DNA of 64,000 nt from Achromobacter marplatensis (GCF_002209535.1 NZ_NJIG01000016.1:62001-126000), one strand, 5' to 3'. Counted from the stretch's first letter, positions 17,429 through 29,369 are shown. Notes: generated by a model not told the origin, from the sequence alone. Translations and numbers: made by a program.

Positions 17429-18232
17429 ATGCATCATCCGAGCGCAAGCCCGCATTCCGACCCTAACGCCGACGCGCCTGCGACATTGCTGCCGCCGCAA
17501 ACAGAAGCCCGCTTTTCCGCCATGCAGTACGAAAGCATGGGCAAGCGGGTCTACACCAGAATCTGCAGCGCCCTGATGGAGGGCCAGCTACGGCCGGGAG
17601 ACCGGCTGCGTATCCGGGAGCTGGCCGCAGAGCTAGGCACCAGCATCACCCCCGTGCGCGACGGCGTGCTGCGCCTGGTGCAGGATGGCGCGCTGACCAT
17701 GCGTAGCGCGCGCGATATCCGGGTGGCCGAAGTCACCCTGCCCGAATACCTGGAAATCCGCGACATCCGCCTTGAGCTCGAAGGCATGGCCGCTGCGCGG
17801 GCCGCCGAAGTCGCCACCGCCGAAGACATTGCGCGCATGGAGGCGCTGATCGAGCAGAACGAACAGGCCTTGGCCGCCGGCGACGTCCTGGCGGCCATCA
17901 GCCTGAACCAGCACTTCCATTTTGAGTACTGTCGGATCGCCAACATGCCGGTGCTCTTAAGCATCCTGGAACGGCTGTGGTTGAAGATGGGACCGTTGAT
18001 CGCCCAGTGCTATACGGCAGGTGGGCGCGACATGATCGACGGTCACTATTCCCTGCTGGCGGCGATGCGCAATCGCGATAGCCAGGCAGCGAGGGTCGCC
18101 GTCCAGACCGACATCCTGTCGGGCGGCCAGGTCATCCTGGAATTGAAGAAACGCTCGGCGAAGGCCGCCGACAGTGCTGATACCGCGCAGGCGGCAGCGC
18201 CGGCGGCGAAACAGGCACGCGCGTCAATGTGA
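17429..18232 (+). CDS. GntR-family regulator, FadR/FCD type
   Basis: 267 aa from ATG 17429; ATG 17522 and GTG 17396 are alternatives. The N-terminal winged helix is LRPGDRLRIRELAAELGTSI. The all-alpha FCD ligand domain follows from ~100 (EYLEIRDIRLELEGMAA, NQHFHFEYCRIANMPVL, DGHYSLLAAM), with His residues that bind metal in many members. The tail from ~250 is Ala-rich and probably disordered. It is divergent from the kinase/phospho-lyase operon, with a palindrome between, and is the likely controller. If 17429 is the start, the second half-operator covers it. Confidence 0.92.
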   Translation: MHHPSASPHSDPNADAPATLLPPQTEARFSAMQYESMGKRVYTRICSALMEGQLRPGDRLRIRELAAELGTSITPVRDGVLRLVQDGALTMRSARDIRVAEVTLPEYLEIRDIRLELEGMAAARAAEVATAEDIARMEALIEQNEQALAAGDVLAAISLNQHFHFEYCRIANMPVLLSILERLWLKMGPLIAQCYTAGGRDMIDGHYSLLAAMRNRDSQAARVAVQTDILSGGQVILELKKRSAKAADSADTAQAAAPAAKQARASM

Positions 18233-18326
18233 AGGCAATGAAGTCACGCCGGTCGGGCAGGTCAGAAATCTGGGAATGGCTTGCGACGATCACCGGCGTG
18301 CGGTGGCGGTTCGTGAAAAATCGAAG

Positions 18327-18400
18327 TGGAGCGGGTGAAGGGAATCGAACCCTCGTATGAAGCTTGGGAAGCTGCCGTTCTACCATTGAACTACACCCGC
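18327..18400 (-). tRNA. tRNA-Gly (anticodon CCC)
   Basis: 74 nt including the encoded CCA (plus-strand TGG at 18327-18329). The acceptor arms GCGGGTG/CACCCGC pair, the D and T arms (GTTCGATTC) are normal, and the seven-base anticodon loop TTCCCAA gives anticodon CCC. The anticodon stem has one C-U mismatch. A TATAAT on the minus strand (18443-18448) is placed as its -10 box; the -35 is weak. Confidence 0.95.
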
Positions 18401-18585
18401 TCGGGTGTCGTGCCGCGGCGCAGGGCCGGGGCAGAGCCGACGATTATAGCGCGCCTTTTTTTGGATTCTAGGGGGATTTTTGTCCTCCCTGCCGCGCCTT
18501 CCGGCAGCCTCGGCATAAATGCGTCCCCAATTTAGTCCATCCGGCCGACTCCGCCCCGCCACACCTGCCACTACAATTCGGGGCT

Positions 18586-20351
<1,766 letters not shown>

Positions 20352-20362
20352 GGAGACCCGAT

Positions 20363-20563
20363 ATGCACATCACCCTGAATGGCGACGCGCGGGAGTTCCC
20401 GCTGGACACCACCGTCATCGAACTGCTGCAAACGCTGGGCTACGCGGGCAAGCGCGTGGCGGTAGAGCGTAATGGCGAGATCGTGCCCAAGAGCCAGCAC
20501 GAACAGACCACGCTGACCGACGGCGACCAGATCGAGATTGTCGTCGCGGTGGGCGGCGGCTGA
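20363..20563 (+). CDS. thiS: Sulfur carrier protein ThiS
   Basis: 66 aa ubiquitin-like protein ending in VGGG, the C-terminal Gly-Gly that ThiF adenylates and that carries sulfur for thiazole synthesis. Start MHITLNG at 20363 has AGGAG (20351-20355) eight bases upstream. No thiG or thiF is visible nearby; a linkage with pip/trmB is positional only. A terminator follows. Confidence 0.94.
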   Translation: MHITLNGDAREFPLDTTVIELLQTLGYAGKRVAVERNGEIVPKSQHEQTTLTDGDQIEIVVAVGGG

Positions 20564-20621
20564 TTTCGCGATTTGTTTGCGCCGCACTTATTGCGCCGCA
20601 AACAGGCATTTTCAAGACGAA

Positions 20622-20646
20622 GGGCCGCTTGATCAGCGGCCCTTTT
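20622..20646 (+). terminator. Rho-independent terminator after thiS
   Basis: Eight-base arms GGGCCGCT / AGCGGCCC around a five-base loop, followed by TTTT. It closes the trmB-pip-thiS unit. The rest of the interval to 20896 (about 250 bases) holds no gene I can support; it likely carries the promoter of the next gene, and a short GCCCC/GGGGC hairpin sits just before that gene's ribosome-binding site. Confidence 0.9.
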
Positions 20647-20895
20647 GCTTATGCGTTTTCCATCAGGTTCTGACGCACGGCACCATGCGCCTGATGGGGT
20701 TTGCGCCTGCCGCGCTACGCCGCCTGCAAACTGACGAGCATTCTTGCGTAGTCTGCCGCGGTACTAGCAACCTGTTACACGTTAACCCCTCGTCTGGCGG
20801 CAAGTCTGCGAGTAATAATCGTTGCTGCTGGCGTCGTTACGTTGTCTTGCTGTTGTTCTAGCGTTGCACATCGCCCCACGGGGCAAGGAGGCATC

Positions 20896-21216
20896 ATGAA
20901 CACCGCGGTCATCATCAATCTTCTCATCCAGCTTGTCGCTGGCGCAGCCGGTGGCAATGGACTGGGGAAAATGCTCCAGCAGTTCAATCTTGGCCCACTC
21001 GGCAACACCATCGCAGGGGCCATCGGCGGCCTGGCGGGCGGTTCCTGGCTGGCGCCCATGATCACCGCCGGCGCGGGAGCGGCGGCAACAGCAGGCAATA
21101 CCGGATTGGATCTTTCAACGATCGCCGGTGACGTGGTGGGTGGTGGCGTCGGTGGCGCCGTGCTTACCCTGATCGTCGGGATCGTGCGCAAGATGTTCGT
21201 GGGCCGCGCGCCCTGA
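20896..21216 (+). CDS. Small Gly/Ala-rich membrane-associated protein, function unknown
   Basis: 106 aa, start ATG 20896 with AAGGAGG upstream. Two hydrophobic segments (residues ~3-17 and ~80-96) flank a glycine-zipper-like middle (IAGAIGGLAGG; AGAGAAATAGN). The C-terminus is basic (VRKMFVG). No catalytic motif is seen. It is 45 bases upstream of a LysM/BON protein on the same strand and probably co-transcribed with it, which suggests an envelope or stress role. I do not recognise a named family. Confidence 0.8.
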   Translation: MNTAVIINLLIQLVAGAAGGNGLGKMLQQFNLGPLGNTIAGAIGGLAGGSWLAPMITAGAGAAATAGNTGLDLSTIAGDVVGGGVGGAVLTLIVGIVRKMFVGRAP

Positions 21217-21261
21217 AAGCACTTCTCGTTTTCTCACCGCAACATAGATAAAGGAAACACT

Positions 21262-21708
21262 ATGGGTCTGCTCAATTTCATCAAGGACGTTGGGGAAAAG
21301 CTCTTCGGCGCCAGCGAGGCCAAGGCCGCGACGGCAGACGAGTTGAAGAAAGAGCTGGATAAGCACGGCCTGAACGCGGACGGCCTGCAAATCACGGTGG
21401 ATGGCGACAAGGTCACGGTGGCGGGCGAAGCCCTCAGCACCGAAGCGGCCGAGAAGATCTCCCTGGCGCTGGGCAACACCGTCGGCGTGGCCGCGGTGGA
21501 CAATCAGTTGAAAGTGAAGCAGGCCACGCCCGAAGCCAAGATGTACACGGTGCAAAAGGGCGACAACCTGTGGAAGATCGCCGAGGCGCAATACGGCAAG
21601 GGCCAAGGCGCCAAGAACTCGCTGATCTTCGAAGCCAACAAGCCCATGCTGACCAGCCCCGACAAGATCTACCCGGGCCAGGTGCTGCGCATCCCGCCCT
21701 TGGCGTAA
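21262..21708 (+). CDS. kbp: BON-LysM protein of the Kbp/YgaU family
   Basis: 148 aa with a BON domain (~30-85: GLQITVDGDKVTVAGEA) and a C-terminal LysM domain (~95-147: YTVQKGDNLWKIAEAQYG, PDKIYPGQVLRIP). There is no signal peptide, as in E. coli Kbp (YgaU), a cytoplasmic potassium-binding protein of similar length. It follows the small Gly-rich protein and ends before a strong bidirectional terminator. The family call is firm; potassium binding is by homology. Confidence 0.92.
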   Translation: MGLLNFIKDVGEKLFGASEAKAATADELKKELDKHGLNADGLQITVDGDKVTVAGEALSTEAAEKISLALGNTVGVAAVDNQLKVKQATPEAKMYTVQKGDNLWKIAEAQYGKGQGAKNSLIFEANKPMLTSPDKIYPGQVLRIPPLA

Positions 21709-21798
21709 GCCGCAACGAGAATCCAACAACCCGGAGAACACCCATGCGTTTTCCGGCTTGTGTCGCGGCGAGGCGCCCCCTGCCTGCCGCGATTGCTT

Positions 21799-21825
21799 GG
21801 CCAGACGCAACGTCTGGCCATTTTT

Positions 21826-21827
<2 letters not shown>
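21799..21827. terminator. Bidirectional terminator between kbp and ffh
   Basis: Nine-base arms GGCCAGACG / CGTCTGGCC around CAA, followed by A then seven T on the plus strand. The ffh stop codon overlaps the T run at 21826. Placement suits the plus-strand kbp unit. Confidence 0.9.
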
Positions 21828-23232
<1,405 letters not shown>

Positions 23233-23338
23233 GAGAGGCGTTTCCGCTTAAACTAGTTGATTGAACGGTGGCCGCAGGCGCGGATTCTGCGCTTTCGGGT
23301 GACATGCACCCCAAGGCCCCATCCAGACAACGGTTTCT

Positions 23339-24181
23339 ATGTCACTAGGCATTGTATTTCACACAGCGGCTGCCTTGGCGTACGCAGTGCTAGGAGGGTC
23401 ACTTTGGATCCGACTGGCCGGCGCCGGGGAAGTGGAAAAGACGGGCAGAATCGCCCGTCTGTGCCTGCTGGGGGCCCTGGTTCTCCATGGAATCGGCCTG
23501 CAACAAGCCATGCTGGGCGCCCAGCATCTGTTCATTGGGTGGGCACTTGCCCTGTCGGCGGCCATCTGGCTGGGCATGGTGGTCTTCTGGCTGGAAAGCC
23601 TGCTGGTGCGTATCGACGGCCTGCAATTGCTGCTTTTGCCCGCCGCCGCCATCGCCAGCGCCCTGGCCGCGCTGTTCCCGCAGGGGCAATTCGTGCCCCA
23701 CGCCGACGACGCCTGGCTGCGTGTCCACCTGCTGATCGCCCTGGCCGCCTACGGCCTGATCACCATCGCCGCCCTGCACGCCATGATGATGGCCCTGCTT
23801 GACCGCCATCTGCACCGCCCGCTGGACGCGCCCACCGAACGCAGCATCATCGGCCGCGTGCTGGACTCCCAGCCCCCGCTGCTGGTGCAGGAACAACTGC
23901 TGTTCCGTATCATCTGGATCGGTTTCATCGTACTGACGCTCGCCGTGGGATCCGGGTCGGTCGCGTCCATGAAGCTGACCGGCAAGATCCTGCCCTTTGA
24001 CCACAAGACCGTCTTCACCCTGCTGTCCTGGCTGACGTTCGGCGTGCTGCTGGCAGGCCGCCACATCTGGGGCTGGCGTGGCCGCGTGGCCCTGCGCTGG
24101 ACATTGACGGGCTTTGGTTTCCTGATTTTGGCGTACACCGGCAGCCGGTTCGTGCTGGAAATGATTTTGCATCGAGGCTGA
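23339..24181 (+). CDS. CcsA/YpjD-like cytochrome c assembly family membrane protein
   Basis: 280 aa with about eight membrane helices. The C-terminal half has the CcsA-like order (VHLLIALAAYGLI; LPFDHKTVFTLLSWLTFG; GWRGRVALRW). Members of this uncharacterised inner-membrane group (E. coli YpjD) are regularly found divergent from ffh in proteobacteria. A role in haem export or c-type cytochrome maturation is suggested by homology only; the WWD haem motif is not obvious. Two bases separate it from the next gene. Confidence 0.88.
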   Translation: MSLGIVFHTAAALAYAVLGGSLWIRLAGAGEVEKTGRIARLCLLGALVLHGIGLQQAMLGAQHLFIGWALALSAAIWLGMVVFWLESLLVRIDGLQLLLLPAAAIASALAALFPQGQFVPHADDAWLRVHLLIALAAYGLITIAALHAMMMALLDRHLHRPLDAPTERSIIGRVLDSQPPLLVQEQLLFRIIWIGFIVLTLAVGSGSVASMKLTGKILPFDHKTVFTLLSWLTFGVLLAGRHIWGWRGRVALRWTLTGFGFLILAYTGSRFVLEMILHRG

Positions 24182-24182
24182 C

Positions 24183-24440
24183 GTGGGCAAGTTGCTGTTT
24201 TGGGTGGTTCTGATCATTGCGGTGCTGTTCGTGGCCCGCATCGCCGCCCGCATGGCGGCGGCAAAGCAGGCAGGCGCGCAGAACAGCGCACGCCGCAGCC
24301 AGCCTGCGCCGGCTGCTCCGGAGTCCATGGTGCGCTGCGCGCACTGCGGCATCCACCTGCCGCGCTCCGAGGCCGTGCTGCAGAGCGGGCTGACCTGGTG
24401 CAGCACGGAACACGCAAGGCTCGGGCCCGCAAAGAAGTAA
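24183..24440 (+). CDS. PP0621-family small zinc-ribbon membrane protein
   Basis: 85 aa, GTG start directly after the preceding stop. One N-terminal membrane helix (LLFWVVLIIAVLFVARIAARM in parts: LLFWVVLIIAVLF, VARIAARM), a short linker, then CAHCGIHLPRSEAV and a later Cys in TWCSTEH, consistent with a small metal-binding knuckle. The family has no assigned function but commonly lies between a ypjD-like gene and ampD, as here. Confidence 0.88.
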   Translation: MGKLLFWVVLIIAVLFVARIAARMAAAKQAGAQNSARRSQPAPAAPESMVRCAHCGIHLPRSEAVLQSGLTWCSTEHARLGPAKK

Positions 24441-24532
24441 CCAACGCGGCGCGATGGGGTTCACGCGCCGCGCAAGTGCTGATTTGGGAGGCTGCGGCGA
24501 CCACGGCATAATGCCTGTTGGATTCACCACGC

Positions 24533-25123
24533 ATGCTCTCTCCCATGGCTCTGCTTCTGGATCGACATGGCTGGCTGGCGCCGGCCCCGGGCGTCACCCT
24601 TCTGCCTTCGCCCAACCGCGACGCGCGCCCCGCCGGCGTGCAGGTCTCGCTCTTGGTGCTGCACAACATCAGCCTGCCGCCCGGCCGGTTCGGCGGCCCC
24701 GAGGTTGCCGGGCTGTTCCTGAACACGCTGGACTATTCCTCGCACCCCTGGCTGGAACGCTTGCGCGGTTTGCGCGTGTCGGCCCACTTCTTCATCCGCC
24801 GCGACGGGCGCATCATCCAGTTCGTATCTACCGAGCAGCGCGCGTGGCACGCCGGCGTGTCGCGCTTTGGCGGACGTGAACGCTGCAATGACTTCTCCAT
24901 CGGCATCGAACTGGAAGGCACCGACACGCTGCCCTACGCCGACGAGCAGTACCTGGCGCTGCGCAAGCTGACGCCAGTGCTGCGCACGCGCTATCCCCTG
25001 GCCGCAGCCTGGGGCCACGAACACATTGCCCCGGGCCGCAAGACCGATCCGGGGCCCGCATTCAACTGGACGCGCTTTTCGCGCGACAGCGGCTTTGCGC
25101 GGCGGCAATTGCCGCCCGCCTGA
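24533..25123 (+). CDS. ampD: 1,6-anhydro-N-acetylmuramyl-L-alanine amidase
   Basis: 196 aa from ATG 24533 (ATG 24545 is also possible). Cytoplasmic zinc amidase of peptidoglycan recycling that cleaves the peptide from anhydro-muropeptides; loss derepresses ampC-type beta-lactamases where present. Zinc ligands are visible as His in VLHNISLP, and His and Asp in GHEHIAPGRKTDPGP. FGGRERCNDFSIGIELEG is typical of AmpD. It is a normal-length protein. Confidence 0.95.
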   Translation: MLSPMALLLDRHGWLAPAPGVTLLPSPNRDARPAGVQVSLLVLHNISLPPGRFGGPEVAGLFLNTLDYSSHPWLERLRGLRVSAHFFIRRDGRIIQFVSTEQRAWHAGVSRFGGRERCNDFSIGIELEGTDTLPYADEQYLALRKLTPVLRTRYPLAAAWGHEHIAPGRKTDPGPAFNWTRFSRDSGFARRQLPPA

Positions 25124-25142
25124 CACAACTCAAGGACTGGAT

Positions 25143-25763
25143 ATGTTGAAGATCTGGGGACGCCTGACTTCCGTCAACGTGCAGAAAGTGATGCTGGCCG
25201 TGCGCGAGCTGGCGCTGCCGCACACCTTCATCCAGGCCGGCGGGCCGTTCGGCGTGGTGGACACGCCCGAGTTCGCCAAGCTGAATCCCAACCGCACCGT
25301 GCCCGTCATCGATGACGGCGGCTTCGTGCTATGGGAATCCAATGCCATCGTCCGCTACCTGGCCGCACGCTATGGCGCGGGCACCTTGTGGCCGGAAGAC
25401 GCGTGTATGCGCGCGGACGCCGACCGCTGGATGGATTGGCAGACGACCGAATGGCAGGGCGCGATGGCGCCGGCCTTCCTGGGCTTGATCCGCACGCCGG
25501 AAGACAAACGCGACCGCGCCGCGATTGAAAACTCGGTGAAACGGTCCAACGCCCGCGCGCTGATCCTGGATCAAGCCCTGCAGGGCCGTGAATTCATCGC
25601 CGGCCGCCACCTGACCATCGGCGACATCGCGCTGGTGACTTCCGCGCACCGCTGGCTGGCCCTGCCGATCGAACGCCCGGACACGCCGGCACTATCCGCC
25701 TGGTACCGGCGTGTGATGATGCGCCCCGCCCCGCAGGGCGTGCTGACACTGCCGCTGGAATAA
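25143..25763 (+). CDS. Glutathione S-transferase family protein
   Basis: 206 aa from ATG 25143. N-terminal thioredoxin-like domain with WGRLTSVNVQKVMLAV (Ser near residue 9 as likely activator), the cis-Pro in NRTVPVI and ESNAIVRYLAARYG for gamma-Glu binding; the C-terminal helical domain has the GDIAL capping box. Cytosolic conjugation or thiol-transfer enzyme. Nothing in the context specifies a substrate. Convergent with the Bug receptor, 6 bases apart. Confidence 0.93.
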   Translation: MLKIWGRLTSVNVQKVMLAVRELALPHTFIQAGGPFGVVDTPEFAKLNPNRTVPVIDDGGFVLWESNAIVRYLAARYGAGTLWPEDACMRADADRWMDWQTTEWQGAMAPAFLGLIRTPEDKRDRAAIENSVKRSNARALILDQALQGREFIAGRHLTIGDIALVTSAHRWLALPIERPDTPALSAWYRRVMMRPAPQGVLTLPLE

Positions 25764-25769
25764 CCGGCC

Positions 25770-26729
25770 CTATTCGACCCAGGGCGTCTTCGCCCAGATC
25801 TGCCGCAGGCGCGCGTCGTCGCCCTTCAGCCGCTCTTGCCATTGCGGGCCATCCACGTAGTCCATCTCGGTGAATTGCTGCTTCATTTGGGCTTGGAAAT
25901 GCGGGTTGGCGGCGACCTTGCCCAACGCGCGGCGCAGCCTGTCGGAGACCTCGGGCGGCAGGCCCTTCGGCGCGACGATGCCGCGCTCGGACGCGAACAC
26001 CAGGTCCACGCCCAATTCCTTGAACGTCGGCACGTCGGGGCCCAACGGCGACCGCTTGTCGCTGGCCTGCGCCAAGACGCGCATGTTCTTGCCGTGATAC
26101 GGCATGACCTCGCCCAGGTTCAACCCGCCGATGACGGTGTGCCCACCCAGCACGGAACTGCGCAGCGGCCCAGCGCCGTTATAGGGCACGTGGTTCAGCC
26201 GGGTCCCCGTCAACGACTGGAACAGCACAAGCGCCAAGTGATCGTCGGTGCCGACTCCGGTGGATCCATAGCTGATCGAACCGGGCTTTTCGCGGGCAGC
26301 GGCGATCAGGGATTCCAGGGTTTGATAGGGACTATTGCTGGCGACGCTGAACGCGCTGGGGTCGCGCACCAGATTGGCCAGATACGTGAAATCGTCGGTG
26401 GCAAAGCCCGCCTTGCGCTCGATGGGCAGGGACACCAGCCCCGGCATGTTCGTCATGGCCAGCGTGTAGCCGTCGGGCTTGGCGCGCGCCACATAGGACA
26501 AGGCGATGGCGCTGGATGCGCCCGGCTTGTTCTGCACCACCACCGTCGCGCCCAGCTCCTTCTCCAGGAACACCGCGAGCGAACGGGCCGTCAGGTCCGT
26601 GCCGCCGCCCGGGGCGAACCCGACAATCAGCTCGATCGGATGGTCGGGCCAGGCCCACGCCGGCAATGCGGCGCACAGGCCGGTCAGGGTCAGCGCGGCG
26701 CAAGCGGCCGCCTTGCGTATCAAGAACAT
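25770..26729 (-). CDS. Bug-family tripartite tricarboxylate transporter receptor (TctC type)
   Basis: 319 aa. Signal peptide to about AWA, then the Bug signature PIELIVGFAPGGGTDLTARSLA (parts: PIELIVGFAPGGG, TDLTARSLA), VENKP-equivalent VVQNKPGASSA, and YGSTGVGTDDHLALVLF. Bug receptors bind carboxylates. No TctA/TctB genes adjoin, as is usual for orphan Bug receptors in Bordetella and Achromobacter. It follows the epimerase gene by 41 bases and probably supplies substrate for the ALDH/epimerase operon. Confidence 0.94.
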   Translation of the reverse strand: MFLIRKAAACAALTLTGLCAALPAWAWPDHPIELIVGFAPGGGTDLTARSLAVFLEKELGATVVVQNKPGASSAIALSYVARAKPDGYTLAMTNMPGLVSLPIERKAGFATDDFTYLANLVRDPSAFSVASNSPYQTLESLIAAAREKPGSISYGSTGVGTDDHLALVLFQSLTGTRLNHVPYNGAGPLRSSVLGGHTVIGGLNLGEVMPYHGKNMRVLAQASDKRSPLGPDVPTFKELGVDLVFASERGIVAPKGLPPEVSDRLRRALGKVAANPHFQAQMKQQFTEMDYVDGPQWQERLKGDDARLRQIWAKTPWVE

Positions 26730-26770
26730 GGTTGTCTCCTCGTTATTCGTGTTTTAAGTACCGCGGCGGC

Positions 26771-27793
26771 TCAAGCGGCCGCCTGCGCCTCGCGCCATGC
26801 CAGCAGGCGGGCCACGCCTTCCGCCATGCCCACCTTGGGCTCCCAGCCGATGTGCTGCCCGGCCAGGTCATGCGGAATGTGGAACGCGCCGCCGGAGGTC
26901 AGGCGCACCGTGCCCGGCGGGTCCGGCTTGATCTCGGGTTGCAGGTCGCTATTGCAATAGTCCAGTACCAGCCGCACCAGTTCGCCGGTGGTAATCGGCG
27001 CGGGGCCCGACACGTTCACCGCCACGTCGGTGGCCGCGCTCTGCAACGCGGCCACGTTGGCCCGCGCCACGTCCGACACATGCACGAAATGTTTGGTGTC
27101 CGTGCCGTCGCCGGGCAGTATCGGCCGTTCGCCCTTGCGCACGCGGTCATAGGTTTCCATGATGTACAGGGAGTTGGCCGCGCGGTAGTGCTGGCGTTCG
27201 CCGTACACCGTGGAATACCGCAGCACCACGTAGTCCAGCCCCGCCTTCTGGTAATACTGCCGGCACAGCTGTTCGCCCATGATCTTGGAGGCGCCGTACA
27301 GGATGGCGGCAGGTGGCGCGCCCACGGAATGAAAGGGGCCGTCTTCCACCAGCGCGCCCGCGATGCCGGTGCCGTAGCCGTAGACCGCATTGGACGACGC
27401 GAAGACGATCTTCTTCACTTTGTTCGCGCGGCAGGCTTCCAGCATGTTCTGCGCGCCGCGGATATTCACGTCGACCGCTTGCCACGGGGTCTGGGAAAAA
27501 CCCAGCGTCATGTAGGCCGCCAGATGCAGCACGCCGTCCACGCCTTCGGTCGCGGTCAGCAAATCCGGCAGGCGCATCAAGTCTCCGCGCACGACTTTCA
27601 CGCGCGGATTGTCTTGCAGATGTGCGATGGCCTCGGGCGTTCCGAATGCAAAGTTGTCCAGCAGGATCACTTCGCGCACGCCGGCGGCGAGCAGCGCATC
27701 GGCGGTGTGTGAGCCCACCAGGCTGGCCGCGCCGGCGATCAGGATGCGGGATTCGTTCAGCGGCAGTGCCGCGCTTTTCTTGTCTGTCGTCAT
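26771..27793 (-). CDS. NAD-dependent epimerase/dehydratase family protein
   Basis: 340 aa extended SDR. Cofactor motif IAGAASLVGSHTA (~18-30), acidic LLDNF, catalytic region SSNAVYGYG and the YGASKIMGE Tyr/Lys pair. Substrate is not readable. It starts 5 bases after the aldehyde dehydrogenase stop and precedes a Bug receptor, so it acts in the same catabolic unit, perhaps on a sugar-derived or hydroxy acid intermediate. Confidence 0.92.
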   Translation of the reverse strand: MTTDKKSAALPLNESRILIAGAASLVGSHTADALLAAGVREVILLDNFAFGTPEAIAHLQDNPRVKVVRGDLMRLPDLLTATEGVDGVLHLAAYMTLGFSQTPWQAVDVNIRGAQNMLEACRANKVKKIVFASSNAVYGYGTGIAGALVEDGPFHSVGAPPAAILYGASKIMGEQLCRQYYQKAGLDYVVLRYSTVYGERQHYRAANSLYIMETYDRVRKGERPILPGDGTDTKHFVHVSDVARANVAALQSAATDVAVNVSGPAPITTGELVRLVLDYCNSDLQPEIKPDPPGTVRLTSGGAFHIPHDLAGQHIGWEPKVGMAEGVARLLAWREAQAAA

Positions 27794-27798
27794 GTGGT

Positions 27799-29274
27799 TT
27801 ACAGTCCCATGGGTTTGTCGTGCATGCCCCAGTACAGGCTCTTGACCTGGCTGTAGAGACGCAGGCCGTGCAGGCCTTTTTCGCGTCCGATGCCGCTAGC
27901 CTTGAAGCCGCCAAACGGCGTTGCGATATGCGATTGCTTGTAGGTGTTGATCCAGACGGAGCCGGCCTCGATCTCGCGCGCCACGCGCCAGGCGCGGGCG
28001 TAGTCGCCCGTCCACATGCCGGCCGCCAGACCAAAGCGCGTGTCGTTGGCCTGGCCGATCACGTCGTCTTCGTCATCGAAGGGCAGCGCCACCAGTACCG
28101 GCCCGAAGATCTCTTCCTGACAGACGCGCGCCTGGTTGCCCAGGCCGTCGATCACCGTCGGCAGGTAGAACCAGCCATTGGCCAATTCCGGCTGCGCCGG
28201 CGCCGCGCCGCCGACCAGCACGCGACCGCCTTCAGCGCGGCCGATGTCCACATAGCCTGCGACCTTGTCGCGATGCGCCCGGGACACCAGCGGCCCCATC
28301 TGGGTCGCGGGATCGTCGGGCAGGCCAACGCGCACTTGCGCCGTGCGCGCCACCAGCGTTTCCATGAAGCGCTTGTAGATGGATTTCTGCACGAACAGGC
28401 GCGACCCGGCGACGCAGCTCTGCCCGGCCGACCCGAAGATCCCCGAAATCACGCCCGCCACGGCGCGGTCCAGGTCCGCGTCGTCGAACACGATGTGCGG
28501 TGATTTGCCGCCCAGCTCCAAGCCCACCGGGATCAGGCGCTGGCCGGCAATGCCGCCGATGGCGCGTCCGGTTTCCGTTCCGCCGGTGAAAGACACCATA
28601 CGTACGCCGGGATGCTTGACCAGCGCCGCGCCTACGTCTTCGCCGTGGCCCGGCAATACGGTCAGCAAGCCATCGGGCAGGCCGGCCTCCGAGCAGATGC
28701 GCGCCAGTTCCAACGCCAACTGGGGGGTCTCTTCAGACGGCTTGATCAACACAGCGTTGCCCGCGGCCAAGGCCGGCGCGGCCTTCTGGGCCTCGTTCAT
28801 GATGGGCGAATTCCACGGTGTGATCGCCGCGACCACCCCGAACGGCTCCGCCAGCGCCATCGAAAAGTACTCGCCGCGTGGCGAGGTCATTTCGTTCTGC
28901 CAGGTGTCGCACACGGCCGCGTAATAGCGGAAGTGGCCCGCCGCGCTGTCCACCATGTTCAGGCATTCTTTCCAGGGCTTGCCGCTGTCTTGCATCTGCA
29001 GCCGCGCCAGCGGTTCGCGTTCGGCCGACAGGCGACGCCCGATCTCGTACAAGGTGGCCGCGCGCTGGTCTGGACGCAGCTGGCGCCACGGCTGGTGCAA
29101 GAAGGCGTCCTGCGCAATGTTGACGGCCGTATCCACGTCTTGCGGCAAGGCGCGAGTGACAATGCCGGCAATGCTGCCGTCGGCCGGGTTGATGGAGGTG
29201 ATGACGGCGTCGCCGTCTTGGCTGCGGCGCCAGTTGGCGCCCAATCGGAATGGCTTATGGCTAGATGCGTCCAT
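27799..29274 (-). CDS. Aldehyde dehydrogenase family protein
   Basis: 491 aa from ATG 29274, which has a weak purine-rich site; ATG 29301 is an alternative. Catalytic Glu in LELGGKSP and Cys in GSAGQSCVAGSRLF, with TPWNSPI and the NAD-binding Lys in VLIKPSEETP. Oxidises an aldehyde to an acid using NAD(P). First gene of the unit with the epimerase and Bug receptor, divergent from a LysR regulator. Overall resembles betaine/semialdehyde dehydrogenases, but the substrate is not defined. Confidence 0.94.
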   Translation of the reverse strand: MDASSHKPFRLGANWRRSQDGDAVITSINPADGSIAGIVTRALPQDVDTAVNIAQDAFLHQPWRQLRPDQRAATLYEIGRRLSAEREPLARLQMQDSGKPWKECLNMVDSAAGHFRYYAAVCDTWQNEMTSPRGEYFSMALAEPFGVVAAITPWNSPIMNEAQKAAPALAAGNAVLIKPSEETPQLALELARICSEAGLPDGLLTVLPGHGEDVGAALVKHPGVRMVSFTGGTETGRAIGGIAGQRLIPVGLELGGKSPHIVFDDADLDRAVAGVISGIFGSAGQSCVAGSRLFVQKSIYKRFMETLVARTAQVRVGLPDDPATQMGPLVSRAHRDKVAGYVDIGRAEGGRVLVGGAAPAQPELANGWFYLPTVIDGLGNQARVCQEEIFGPVLVALPFDDEDDVIGQANDTRFGLAAGMWTGDYARAWRVAREIEAGSVWINTYKQSHIATPFGGFKASGIGREKGLHGLRLYSQVKSLYWGMHDKPMGL

Positions 29275-29335
29275 GGCGTCTCTCGAATCCGGGAGGTTCA
29301 TCGGTAGGCGCCATCATGGTCTGGACGATTCTTAG

Positions 29336-29355
29336 ACACAAATCGATATTTGTGT
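29336..29355. promoter_or_regulatory. Inverted repeat ACACAAAT-CGAT-ATTTGTGT, candidate LysR operator
   Basis: Eight-base perfect arms with a four-base spacer in the divergent ALDH/lysR interval, ending 14 bases before the lysR ATG. LysR-type regulators usually bind such AT-rich dyads next to their own promoter. Confidence 0.6.
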
Positions 29356-29369
29356 CCTATTCTTAGCTT

